From Oscillospiraceae bacterium (GTDB taxonomy: Bacteria; Bacillota; Clostridia; Oscillospirales; Ruminococcaceae): a DNA stretch of 24,709 nucleotides. Position numbers and translations under genes: made by a program. The notes below the pieces were generated by a model. It searched no databases. It saw nothing but the letters and a program-made list of their open reading frames with translations, and had not been told where the DNA came from. Below, one piece after another: positions 14,222-21,466 of this stretch. Each line of letters opens with the position of its first letter. Positions within the stretch are counted from its first letter, which is position 1. Location of the stretch: contig CAAGCE010000156.1 in assembly GCA_900768245.1 (NCBI GenBank), positions 1-24,709 of the forward strand, read 5' to 3'.

Positions 14222-15490
14222 ATGCCAAACATAAAACAAAATTCTGCCGTTATTGAACAGGTCATCGGCAGAGAAATAATAGATTCACGAGGAAACCCTA
14301 CCGTTGAAGCGGAGGTCATTCTTTCGGACGGTACTGTCGGAAGAGGAGCTGCACCAAGCGGCGCAAGCACAGGTGCTTTTGAAGCACACGAGCTTCGTGA
14401 CGGTGACGAGAGCCGTTATCTTGGAAAAGGTGTGCAGAAAGCCGTCAGCAATATCAATAATACTATCAATATGGCTCTGAAAGGACTTGACGCATCGGAC
14501 ACGACCCTTGTAGATACCGCACTTATCCATGCCGACGGCACAGAAAACAAATCAAAGCTTGGTGCTAATGCAATGCTTGCGGTATCCCTTGCGGCAGCCC
14601 GTGCAGGTGCAAATTTTTATCATATGCCGCTGTATCGTTTTATCGGAGGAGTTGACGGTGTGACCCTGCCGCTGCCTATGATGAATATTCTCAACGGCGG
14701 TGCTCACGCTGCAAATAATCTTGATGTGCAGGAGTTTATGATAATACCCAAAAGTGCGGAAAGCTTCCGTGACGGTCTGCGCCGCTGTGCAGAGGTGTAT
14801 CACCGGCTTGCTGCGATCTTAAAGCAGAAGGGTCTTTCAACGGGAGTTGGGGACGAGGGCGGATTTGCTCCTGACCTGAGCGGTGAGCAGGAAGCTGTCG
14901 AGCTTATACTTGAAGCTGTGGAACGTGCGGGATACCGTCCGAGAGAGGATTTTGTCCTTGCCCTTGACGCTGCGGCAAGCGAATGGAAATCCGATAAAAG
15001 CGGCTATATGCTGCCTAAGAAAAAGCAGTCGAGAGGAAGCAGTGACCTTATTGAAGAGTGGAAAAGCCTATGCGACCGTTACCCGATAGTTTCGATAGAA
15101 GACCCACTTGACGAGGAGGACTGGGAAGGGTGGAAAAGGCTGACCGATGAACTGGGCGGAAAAATTCAGCTTGTGGGCGACGATCTGTTCGTAACAAATC
15201 CGCTGCGTCTTAAAAAGGGTATCGACAGCGGCTGCGGCAATGCGATACTCATCAAGCTCAACCAGATAGGAACGCTTACCGAAACTCTGTCAGCAATACG
15301 TCTTGCACAGAAAAACGGCTATAAAACGATAATTTCACACCGAAGCGGAGAAACCGAGGATACCTTTATCGCCGACCTTGCAGTAGCCGTGAACTCAGGT
15401 CAGATAAAAACGGGTGCGCCATGCAGAAGTGAGCGTACAGCGAAATATAATCGTCTTATCAGGATAGAAGAAGAGCTGAAGGGGTGCTGA
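14222..15490 (+). CDS. eno: enolase (phosphopyruvate hydratase)
   Basis: The protein is 422 aa from ATG 14222. It interconverts 2-phosphoglycerate and phosphoenolpyruvate in glycolysis. Motifs present: SGASTGAFEA (46-55), LDVQEFMI with E171, GDEGGFAPDL with E212, magnesium ligands D249, E293 and D320, and catalytic K345 (LIKLNQIGT). The signature SHRSGETED (372-380) and K396 (IKTGAP) follow. All key residues are intact. Start choice: AAAGGAGG ends at 14214, 7 nt before this codon, whereas the in-frame ATGs at 14201 and 14216 precede or crowd it. Its stop lies 1 nt before the spoVAE start, so both are one operon. Confidence 0.95.
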   Translation: MPNIKQNSAVIEQVIGREIIDSRGNPTVEAEVILSDGTVGRGAAPSGASTGAFEAHELRDGDESRYLGKGVQKAVSNINNTINMALKGLDASDTTLVDTALIHADGTENKSKLGANAMLAVSLAAARAGANFYHMPLYRFIGGVDGVTLPLPMMNILNGGAHAANNLDVQEFMIIPKSAESFRDGLRRCAEVYHRLAAILKQKGLSTGVGDEGGFAPDLSGEQEAVELILEAVERAGYRPREDFVLALDAAASEWKSDKSGYMLPKKKQSRGSSDLIEEWKSLCDRYPIVSIEDPLDEEDWEGWKRLTDELGGKIQLVGDDLFVTNPLRLKKGIDSGCGNAILIKLNQIGTLTETLSAIRLAQKNGYKTIISHRSGETEDTFIADLAVAVNSGQIKTGAPCRSERTAKYNRLIRIEEELKGC

Positions 15491-15491
15491 A

Positions 15492-15845
15492 ATGGACTAT
15501 TTATGGGCATTTATATTCGGCGGACTGTTATGCGCCGTGGGACAGGTCCTTATCGACTATACAAAGCTGACGCCTGCAAGAATATTGACAGCATACGTTG
15601 TGGCAGGCGTGGTGCTGGGAGCACTCGGCTGGTATCAGCCTTTTGTTGAGTTTGCGGGAGCGGGAGCAAGTGTGCCGCTTACGGGCTTCGGCAATGTTTT
15701 GGTGGAAGGCGTGAAAAAAGCCGTGGACGAAAACGGCTTTATAGGCGTTCTGACAGGAGGACTGACAGGAGCGGCAGGAGGCATCACCGCAGCAATGATA
15801 TTTGCGCTTATTTCCGCATTGATATTCAGATCCAAGGAAAAGTAA
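15492..15845 (+). CDS. spoVAE: stage V sporulation protein AE (SpoVAE/SpoVAEb)
   Basis: This 117-aa membrane protein has three or four hydrophobic helices. It carries the family features: MDYLWAFIFGG start, LIDYTKLTPARILTAYVV, the conserved loop GAGASVPLTGFGNVL (56-70) and a C-terminal glycine/alanine-rich helix pair ending RSKEK. In spore formers SpoVA proteins form the channel that moves dipicolinic acid into the forespore and out on germination. Normally spoVAC, spoVAD and spoVAE are clustered, but here the gene follows eno with no spoVAC or spoVAD in the window. AAGGGG in the end of eno is the likely ribosome site. Confidence 0.85.
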   Translation: MDYLWAFIFGGLLCAVGQVLIDYTKLTPARILTAYVVAGVVLGALGWYQPFVEFAGAGASVPLTGFGNVLVEGVKKAVDENGFIGVLTGGLTGAAGGITAAMIFALISALIFRSKEK

Positions 15846-15890
15846 TATCAGCATTAAAGCGGATAACGCAAAGTTTTGTTTGGATTTTGA

Positions 15891-15999
15891 TTTTTTATTT
15901 AGGCGCGCCCGAATTATGTGCGAACCGAAAGAAAGCGTCCGCGGCGGCTTGCTTTGCTGCGATATGCGGCGAACTTAATGCCGCCGCCTAAATAAAAAA
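15891..15999. repeat. REP-like repeat, copy B, with perfect 15-bp terminal inverted repeats
   Basis: TTTTTTATTTAGGCG (15891-15905) is perfectly inverted at 15985-15999, bounding a 109-bp element. Its left half matches copies A and C, and the rest diverges (GCGGCGGC at 15941-15948 pairs with GCCGCCGC at 15980-15987). It can fold as one large hairpin. There is no coding content. Confidence 0.7.
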
Positions 16000-16036
16000 T
16001 ACTGAGAATACTGGTTACCGGGAATTAAACTCTGCC

Positions 16037-16065
16037 TTGATAAATATTTTAAACCGTGGTATAAT
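16037..16065 (+). promoter_or_regulatory. sigma-A promoter of HTH/kinase operon
   Basis: TTGATA (16037-16042), 17 bp, TATAAT (16060-16065). The start is expected near 16072, about 36 nt before the first codon. Confidence 0.75.
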
Positions 16066-16107
16066 AAGCCAAAACAATTAAGGCTATTTACGGAGGTAAT
16101 ATATCTG

Positions 16108-16524
16108 ATGAACTGCACTACGACAGAGCTGCTGAACCGTTTGAAACAGGCAGAGGATATTAACGGGTTTATCGAGGAAAACAGCGGCGAATTTATGGAA
16201 ACATCTTTTGTTGATTTTCTGAATGAAATGTTGGTCTGCAAAAATACGAGCGTTGCAGATGTAATGAAAGGTTCGGGACAGAGTGATTATGTATATAAAA
16301 TATTCAGAGGTGAAAGAAAACCAAGCAGGGATATTGTGATAGCTGTTGCGGTTGGTATGGGTCTTGATGCTGATGAGGCTCAGCTTTTGCTGCGCATTGC
16401 AAAGCTGGCAAGGCTTGACCCAAGAGATAAACGAGATTCGGTTATCATATACGGCTTGAAGGAAAGGTTAGATATTGGCAGAATAAATGACATTCTGTAT
16501 GATCTCAACGAAGCAACTCTTTAA
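16108..16524 (+). CDS. helix-turn-helix (XRE-like) regulatory protein
   Basis: The protein is 138 aa. GGAGG at 16092-16096 lies 11 nt before the ATG. The middle (about 32-105) looks like a lambda-repressor/XRE helix-turn-helix: FLNEMLVCKNTSVADVMKGS, then DYVYKIFRGERKPSRDIV as turn and recognition helix, then GLDADEAQLLLRIA. The C-terminus (106-138) is a short helical tail. It is the first gene of a three-gene cassette with a Ser/Thr kinase 15 nt downstream, an arrangement I recall from other Ruminococcus-like genomes. It may be a kinase substrate or the regulator of the palindromic site at 18055-18084, which is inference. Confidence 0.75.
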   Translation: MNCTTTELLNRLKQAEDINGFIEENSGEFMETSFVDFLNEMLVCKNTSVADVMKGSGQSDYVYKIFRGERKPSRDIVIAVAVGMGLDADEAQLLLRIAKLARLDPRDKRDSVIIYGLKERLDIGRINDILYDLNEATL

Positions 16525-16539
16525 AAAGGCGGCTCTGAA

Positions 16540-18018
16540 ATGACTGATAAGGAAAAATATATACTGTCTGTGTTTTGTTCCGTTAAGGTTCTGCACGAAA
16601 CGGCAGACTCTAAGGCAGAGCTTACGGAAAGCTCTCTTGACGGCAAAAAATACATAAAAAAGACCTATAAATCTGATAAACGAACCGTTTTCAATATCAT
16701 TGCCAATATAAAAAATGAGCATATGCCCGAAATTTATCACGTTTTTTTCGGCGAGGATACTGTTGTGATAGAGCAGTACATCGAGGGGCAGACTCTGGAG
16801 CAGATGATCTCCGATGGGGTTACCTTTTCGGCGGCACAGGTCAAAAAAATTGCCGACGGTCTGACAGATGCAATAGATACGCTCCATAAAAACGGTATCG
16901 TTCACCGTGACATCAAGCCATCAAATATTATCATCAGGAATAACGGACAGGCTGTGCTTATTGATTACAGCATTGCAAGAACTTATTCCTCAAAGCGCAG
17001 TTCCGACACGGAGCTTTTCGGAACGGTGGGATATGCTGCACCTGAACAGTTCGGTTTTTCACAAAGCGATTTCCGTACGGATATTTATGCTTTCGGTGTG
17101 ACTGTGAAGGAAGTAATAAGCAAAGATAATTCTTCCAAAACAATGCGGAACGCTGTGTCACGCTGTATGGAATTTGACCCGTCAAGGCGTTTTCAGAATA
17201 TAGATGAGCTGCGGCATTATCTTGAACGTGATAACAGGATAATGAAAGCGTCATTGATCGCCGCTATGTCCCTGCTTATTGCTGCGGTCGGTACAGTATC
17301 GGGTATAAAGCCAAATGATCCGTCAATTTCAGTTTCGGCAGAATTACAGACCGATAAAACCACAACAGCCGCACAAAGTGAGGTTTATACGCAGACTGAG
17401 GAAACAAAACCGCCTGAACAAAGTGAAGCCTACACGGAAATTGCCGAAGAAACCGAGCCGCAGTATTCCGATCAGACAGAAGTGCCTTATGAAAATGATA
17501 TTCTGCTGCCAAGTGAGATAGTGAGAGTGCCTTATTATGAAGAGGATATTCTATGCCTGCGAATGTGGGAGGACGGTGCCTATGATGCGGAAATATCATT
17601 GGGTGATGTTCCCGTCAGCATTTCCGCCGAAAAGGACGGCAGCTGCTGCAATGTAACGGTAAACGGTGTTGATTTTGCTTTTGAGGACACCTATGTCCCA
17701 TATGCATACAGCTACACGGACAGCACAAAGATCGCCGAGCTTGTTTTTTATGATATGAACAGCGACGGTATACCAGACATACTTCCTGTTATGAGCGATG
17801 CGCTTATTGTGGAGTACCGAGGGGAAACCAACATAATGAAAAATTATTCGGTTGGTTGGTGCATATACAGCAATTCCGATGGCGGCTTTTCAGCGGCAGA
17901 GGGAGAAATGTATTCCTATACAGAACCGTTTGACATATACAACAGCTCTCCCGGGTGTATTTTTGCGGATTTTCCGTCGTATTACAGACTTGAGGACGGT
18001 GTGCTTGAATTAAACTGA
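16540..18018 (+). CDS. membrane Ser/Thr protein kinase with external domain
   Basis: The protein is 492 aa. The cytoplasmic Hanks-type kinase domain (about 10-230) has K40 or K41 as the likely ATP lysine, the catalytic loop HRDIKPSN (122-129), IDYS (141-144) in place of DFG, APE (167-169) and DIYAFG (181-186). A glycine-rich GxGxxG loop is not recognisable, so the N-lobe is unusual. A transmembrane helix (about 237-256) leads to an external Thr/Glu-rich linker (262-320). A beta-rich domain follows, with a DMNSDGIPD stretch (405-413) that fits the DxNxDGxxD calcium-loop pattern of FG-GAP/VCBS proteins. The ribosome site is weak (AAAGGCGG). It probably senses an extracellular condition and phosphorylates cytoplasmic targets. 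Confidence 0.87.
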   Translation: MTDKEKYILSVFCSVKVLHETADSKAELTESSLDGKKYIKKTYKSDKRTVFNIIANIKNEHMPEIYHVFFGEDTVVIEQYIEGQTLEQMISDGVTFSAAQVKKIADGLTDAIDTLHKNGIVHRDIKPSNIIIRNNGQAVLIDYSIARTYSSKRSSDTELFGTVGYAAPEQFGFSQSDFRTDIYAFGVTVKEVISKDNSSKTMRNAVSRCMEFDPSRRFQNIDELRHYLERDNRIMKASLIAAMSLLIAAVGTVSGIKPNDPSISVSAELQTDKTTTAAQSEVYTQTEETKPPEQSEAYTEIAEETEPQYSDQTEVPYENDILLPSEIVRVPYYEEDILCLRMWEDGAYDAEISLGDVPVSISAEKDGSCCNVTVNGVDFAFEDTYVPYAYSYTDSTKIAELVFYDMNSDGIPDILPVMSDALIVEYRGETNIMKNYSVGWCIYSNSDGGFSAAEGEMYSYTEPFDIYNSSPGCIFADFPSYYRLEDGVLELN

Positions 18019-18054
18019 TCTGGACTCACGGTCCAAGACAAACAGCTTGATTTG

Positions 18055-18084
18055 CCTTATAATGTAATCAACAACATTATAAGG
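18055..18084 (+). promoter_or_regulatory. 11-bp palindrome over -10 region of lipoprotein gene
   Basis: CCTTATAATGT (18055-18065) and ACATTATAAGG (18074-18084) form a perfect inverted repeat with an 8-bp spacer. Each arm contains TATAAT. The second arm abuts GGGGGAG, the ribosome site of the lipoprotein gene. This fits a repressor operator or an RNA hairpin. No good -35 is visible. Confidence 0.5.
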
Positions 18085-18094
18085 GGGAGTTTTG

Positions 18095-20347
18095 ATGAAA
18101 AAAATACTTGCGGCGGTTTTATGTGCGGCAATGATATTATCATTGGGCGGCTGTTCGGATAAAGGCATCGGTAAAGTATCAGATACGGCGGAAGCTTCTT
18201 TGAGCGAGGAAAAGGAAGGGGTTTCGGCTGCGGAAACGAAAAAATCATCATCGGTAAATGCAGAGGACTACATAGGAAGCTTTCCTGACTTAGAGAGCTT
18301 TGAAAAGGATATGAACAAGGCTTTTATGGATATGACCGAGGGTAAGCTTTCCGGCGACTGGGACATATCCCAATTTACATTATCCGATGCCGGAGAAGAT
18401 GACGACGTTCACAGCGAGCAGATATTTATGTGTCAATATAATATTGTCACCCTGCTGGGAAAGGTTATTGACGGAAAGGTGATATTTGTATCAACTATGA
18501 TGATACAGACGGATCTAAGTTCATATTCGGCTGAAGATATTATAGATATTATACCGCTGCTTATGATACCGACTGTATTGTATGATGACAGTTATGAGGA
18601 TCTTCTTTCGCTGCTCGAATTTGAACGTACAATAGTTAACGATGGTACTTATGACAATGATATTGGCTTTGAGTATGAGCTTGATGGGATAGAATATACA
18701 GTGTACTATTCTCCCGAAACAAATTTCCTTGGCTTTAAGATCAATGCGAAGGAACTCTGGAACGAAAAAAGCACGGAGCTTGCGGACGCACTTCTTGCAG
18801 ACGGCGATCTTGACAGGGCAATGTATTATTATGAAAAGGCTGATGCCGACAGCGAAAAAATGCAGGAGATCTACTACCAAAAGGCACAGAATTATCTGAA
18901 TGACAATGACCTTGTCAATGCCGAAAAATATTTTGAGCTTGCGGGAAAATACAAGGATTCCGATGTAAAGCTTCTTGAAGTGTACTACAAAAACGGTGAA
19001 AAGCAGATGGAAAGCAGTGATTATCTTTCAGCCGCAAAAAGCTTTCAAAAGGCAGGCAGCTATTCCGATGCAGGTGAAAAATTCAGAGAATGCAGCTTTA
19101 GGCAGGGTGAAATTTATGCTGATGAGAAAAAATACTCCGATGCGATCTCCTGTTTTGAGAAAGCAGGGAATTATGGCGACGCAGAAAGCAGATACAAGGA
19201 AGTAAACTATCTTTATGCTGAGCAGCTTCTCCTTTCGGAAAATACGGACAAGGCGGCAGGTTGTTTTAAAAAGGCAGGAGATTACAAGGACGCTGCAACA
19301 CGAATGACAAGCTATTATTATGACAAAGGCTGCGAATATATGAACGGGAAACAGTATCCCGATGCGATCAAAGCATTTGAGCAGGTCTTAGGCTATTCGG
19401 ATGCAGAGGATAAATACAAGGAGGCAAGCTATCTTTACGGTGAACAGCTCCTTGAAAACGGTTCGCCGTCAAGTGCCGAAAAATATTTTTACAATGCAGG
19501 TGATTACAAAGACGCTTCTTCAAGAGTTCAGCGTTATTATTATGAAACTGCCGAAGCTTTTTTCAGCAGCAAGCAGTATCTTTCGGCTGCCGGGAATTAT
19601 TCGCTTGCGGGAGGTTACTCAGATTCAGCTGAAAAGCTGCTTGAATGTTATTACAGCTACGGCGTTTCGCAGATGGATATGAATTACACTTCCGAGGGCA
19701 TTAAATATCTTTCAAAGTGCCGAGGCTATAAGGATACGGACGATATTATTGCTGCATATTATTATGATGATGCTGTAAAGGTTGTCAGCAAATTTATGAA
19801 CAGTCTTTCCCGTGACAGCTTTGAAAGGGATATAGATGATGCCTACTCCAATGCTGTTTCAAAGCTTGAACTTTGCGGAAGCTATAAGGACAGCGGAGAA
19901 ATGCTCAAATGCGTTGAAAGGGCATATTCCGCAAGAATGAATATTTCGCAGATGACAGATTGGAGATTTTCCCTTTCCAATATGAAGGCAAGCTGTTCGG
20001 GAAGTAAGCTGAAAATAGATAATGAAAGATTTGTTTCGGGAGGAAACTGCACTCTGTCAATGATATATAACGCAGACAATGATACATTCAGTGCTGATAT
20101 TACCGATATGTTCAATCAGTCAGCCCGTGAATCAGATGTAAGAGCGGTAATTTCAGCTTTGCTTGTTATTTTTACCGACATCAGCGATACCTCTGATTTT
20201 GATGCAGGCTTAAAGGACGAGGATAACTGGACAATATCCGGTGAAAAGGAGTCGTTCTCAATGAATTACGGAGGTTACAAAATTTCTGTGCAGACACAGC
20301 TGAAAAGGAATTATTATATTGACTGTAAAATAAATGTCAGCAAATAA
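18095..20347 (+). CDS. repeat-rich (TPR-like) lipoprotein
   Basis: The protein is 750 aa. A lipoprotein signal peptide MKKILAAVLCAAMILSLGGC has its lipobox cysteine at C20. A Ser/Glu/Lys-rich linker and a globular N-terminal part (about 50-225) follow. Roughly eight helical repeats of 33-38 aa (about 225-560) then share the pattern A..YF..AG.Y.DA...........Y..G. They are a degenerate TPR/SEL1-like array, with motifs such as AGDYKDA and AGSYSDA. The last part (about 590-750) has no recognised domain. It is exported and membrane-anchored, probably a scaffold for protein contacts. The start is ATG 18095, behind GGGGGAG at 18083-18089. It lies 76 bp after the kinase gene, with its own possible promoter, and likely works with it. 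Confidence 0.82.
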   Translation: MKKILAAVLCAAMILSLGGCSDKGIGKVSDTAEASLSEEKEGVSAAETKKSSSVNAEDYIGSFPDLESFEKDMNKAFMDMTEGKLSGDWDISQFTLSDAGEDDDVHSEQIFMCQYNIVTLLGKVIDGKVIFVSTMMIQTDLSSYSAEDIIDIIPLLMIPTVLYDDSYEDLLSLLEFERTIVNDGTYDNDIGFEYELDGIEYTVYYSPETNFLGFKINAKELWNEKSTELADALLADGDLDRAMYYYEKADADSEKMQEIYYQKAQNYLNDNDLVNAEKYFELAGKYKDSDVKLLEVYYKNGEKQMESSDYLSAAKSFQKAGSYSDAGEKFRECSFRQGEIYADEKKYSDAISCFEKAGNYGDAESRYKEVNYLYAEQLLLSENTDKAAGCFKKAGDYKDAATRMTSYYYDKGCEYMNGKQYPDAIKAFEQVLGYSDAEDKYKEASYLYGEQLLENGSPSSAEKYFYNAGDYKDASSRVQRYYYETAEAFFSSKQYLSAAGNYSLAGGYSDSAEKLLECYYSYGVSQMDMNYTSEGIKYLSKCRGYKDTDDIIAAYYYDDAVKVVSKFMNSLSRDSFERDIDDAYSNAVSKLELCGSYKDSGEMLKCVERAYSARMNISQMTDWRFSLSNMKASCSGSKLKIDNERFVSGGNCTLSMIYNADNDTFSADITDMFNQSARESDVRAVISALLVIFTDISDTSDFDAGLKDEDNWTISGEKESFSMNYGGYKISVQTQLKRNYYIDCKINVSK

Positions 20348-20349
20348 AA

Positions 20350-20548
20350 AACCGCACACCATAGTGTAATACTAATAACCATTTAACCTATGGATAAAAT
20401 ACGGTGGCTATAATACGCCCACTCTGCATCAAACTCCCTTGAAAGGTGGCAGCCTGTCTGCGGTCGTTTTCTTTGATTGGACGTATTCTATACACCGTCT
20501 TTATCCATAGAACAAATGGTTATTAGTATAAAGGCTTGGTGTGCGGTT
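20350..20548. terminator. bidirectional terminator split by a MITE-like insertion
   Basis: AACCGCACACCA (20350-20361) and TGGTGTGCGGTT (20537-20548) are perfect 12-bp complements, with T/A tracts on both outer sides (ATTTTATT after, AAATAAA before). They lie between the convergent lipoprotein and araC-type genes. The complete palindromic element at 20370-20528 fills the loop. Confidence 0.75.
20370..20528. mobile_element. MITE-like palindromic element, copy 2 (complete)
   Basis: This 159-bp element is bounded by perfect inverted ends TACTAATAACCATTT (20370-20384) and AAATGGTTATTAGTA (20514-20528). TAA lies on both sides (20367-20369, 20529-20531), compatible with a short target duplication. 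Its arms pair imperfectly over about 50 bp each and a conserved core lies between. It encodes no transposase, so it would be non-autonomous. Confidence 0.75.
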
Positions 20549-20551
20549 ATT

Positions 20552-21361
20552 TTATTCCGCATTTTTAAAATGTGTGGGGGTTATGCCTTCGTATCTTTTG
20601 AAAAGCTTGCAGAAATAGCTTGCGGTGCAGAAGCCTGTTTCGGCGGATATTTCCTCTATGGTCTTATCCGTGCCTGTAAGAAGCTCCTTTGCGGCTTGTA
20701 TGCGTCGCTTTGCGATATATTCCATAGGACGTGAATTGAGCGTGTTTCTGAAAAGCAGACAGAGGTACTGTTTTGATATGCCCGACACGGCACAGAGGTC
20801 GTCCATTGTTATCTGTGATGCAAAATTGTAATTGATGTAGTCCACAGCTTTCATAAGTGCAGAATTCGGTGCGGCGGAGGTTTCCGAGGCTGTATTCAGA
20901 TGATAAAGCTCTATGAGAAAATCGTACAAATATCCCGATGCCCTGTAATTGCCGAAAACGCTGTCAGAACGTATTGCATCATGCATTTTTCTGAAAATAT
21001 GCTCTAACATTTTTACCTCGCTGAGTCTGAACACCTTCGGTTCGGAAAAGCCTAAATGTTTTAAGGTGTCCTCTGATGCATAGCCTGCCGGTACGACCCA
21101 ATGTATATCCCAGACATCACCGTCGGGGAAGTATTCATGGGGATAAAATGCAGGCATAAATATAGCTGTATAGGGCGGAACGGCTATGGTTTCACCATCA
21201 AGGATAAGCGTTCCGCTGCCTTTTGTGCAGTATAATATCTGGCTGTTCGGGTAACCGTCGGTTCTGATGATATGATCCTGACAATGCTGCTGACCCATAT
21301 TGAGGAGAAAGAGGGGCAGCTCCTTTTCGTTGCGTATAATGGGATAATCACAGAAAAACAA
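20552..21361 (-). CDS. AraC-family transcriptional regulator
   Basis: The protein is 269 aa. The N-terminal cupin-like sugar-binding part (about 15-150) includes GSGTLILDG and PYTAIFMPAFYPHEY. The C-terminal pair of helix-turn-helix motifs (about 170-269) includes ITMDDLCAVSGISKQYLCLLF and EEISAETGFCTASYFCKLFKR, ending with the typical GITPTHF. The start is probably TTG at 21361, since GGAGG (21370-21374) is 8 nt upstream. In-frame ATGs at 21376 and 21382 lack ribosome sites, and the one at 21406 lies at the promoter -10. It is divergent from the beta-galactosidase gene and shares its control region, so it likely activates lacZ in response to a sugar. Confidence 0.87.
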   Translation of the reverse strand: MFFCDYPIIRNEKELPLFLLNMGQQHCQDHIIRTDGYPNSQILYCTKGSGTLILDGETIAVPPYTAIFMPAFYPHEYFPDGDVWDIHWVVPAGYASEDTLKHLGFSEPKVFRLSEVKMLEHIFRKMHDAIRSDSVFGNYRASGYLYDFLIELYHLNTASETSAAPNSALMKAVDYINYNFASQITMDDLCAVSGISKQYLCLLFRNTLNSRPMEYIAKRRIQAAKELLTGTDKTIEEISAETGFCTASYFCKLFKRYEGITPTHFKNAE

Positions 21362-21369
21362 AATTTTAT

Positions 21370-21374
21370 CCTCC
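21370..21374 (-). promoter_or_regulatory. ribosome site deciding TTG start of araC-type gene
   Basis: GGAGG on the minus strand lies 8 nt before TTG 21361. It is preceded by in-frame ATGs that have no ribosome site. Confidence 0.6.
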
Positions 21375-21396
21375 ATATTCATATTGTTATATAATA

Positions 21397-21425
21397 ATAA
21401 TATCATTTATTGACGGAGGGGTCAA
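21397..21425 (-). promoter_or_regulatory. promoter of araC-type gene
   Basis: On the minus strand: TTGACC (21425-21420), 17 bp, TATTAT (21402-21397). It interlocks with the lacZ promoter. Confidence 0.65.
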
Positions 21426-21438
21426 GTGATTATATAAT
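21410..21438 (+). promoter_or_regulatory. lacZ: promoter of lacZ
   Basis: TTGACG (21410-21415), 17 bp, TATAAT (21433-21438). The two -35 boxes of the divergent promoters together form TTGAC-N6-GTCAA (21410-21425). Confidence 0.75.
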
Positions 21439-21466
21439 AATAAAAAAACAAAACGGAGGACTTATT

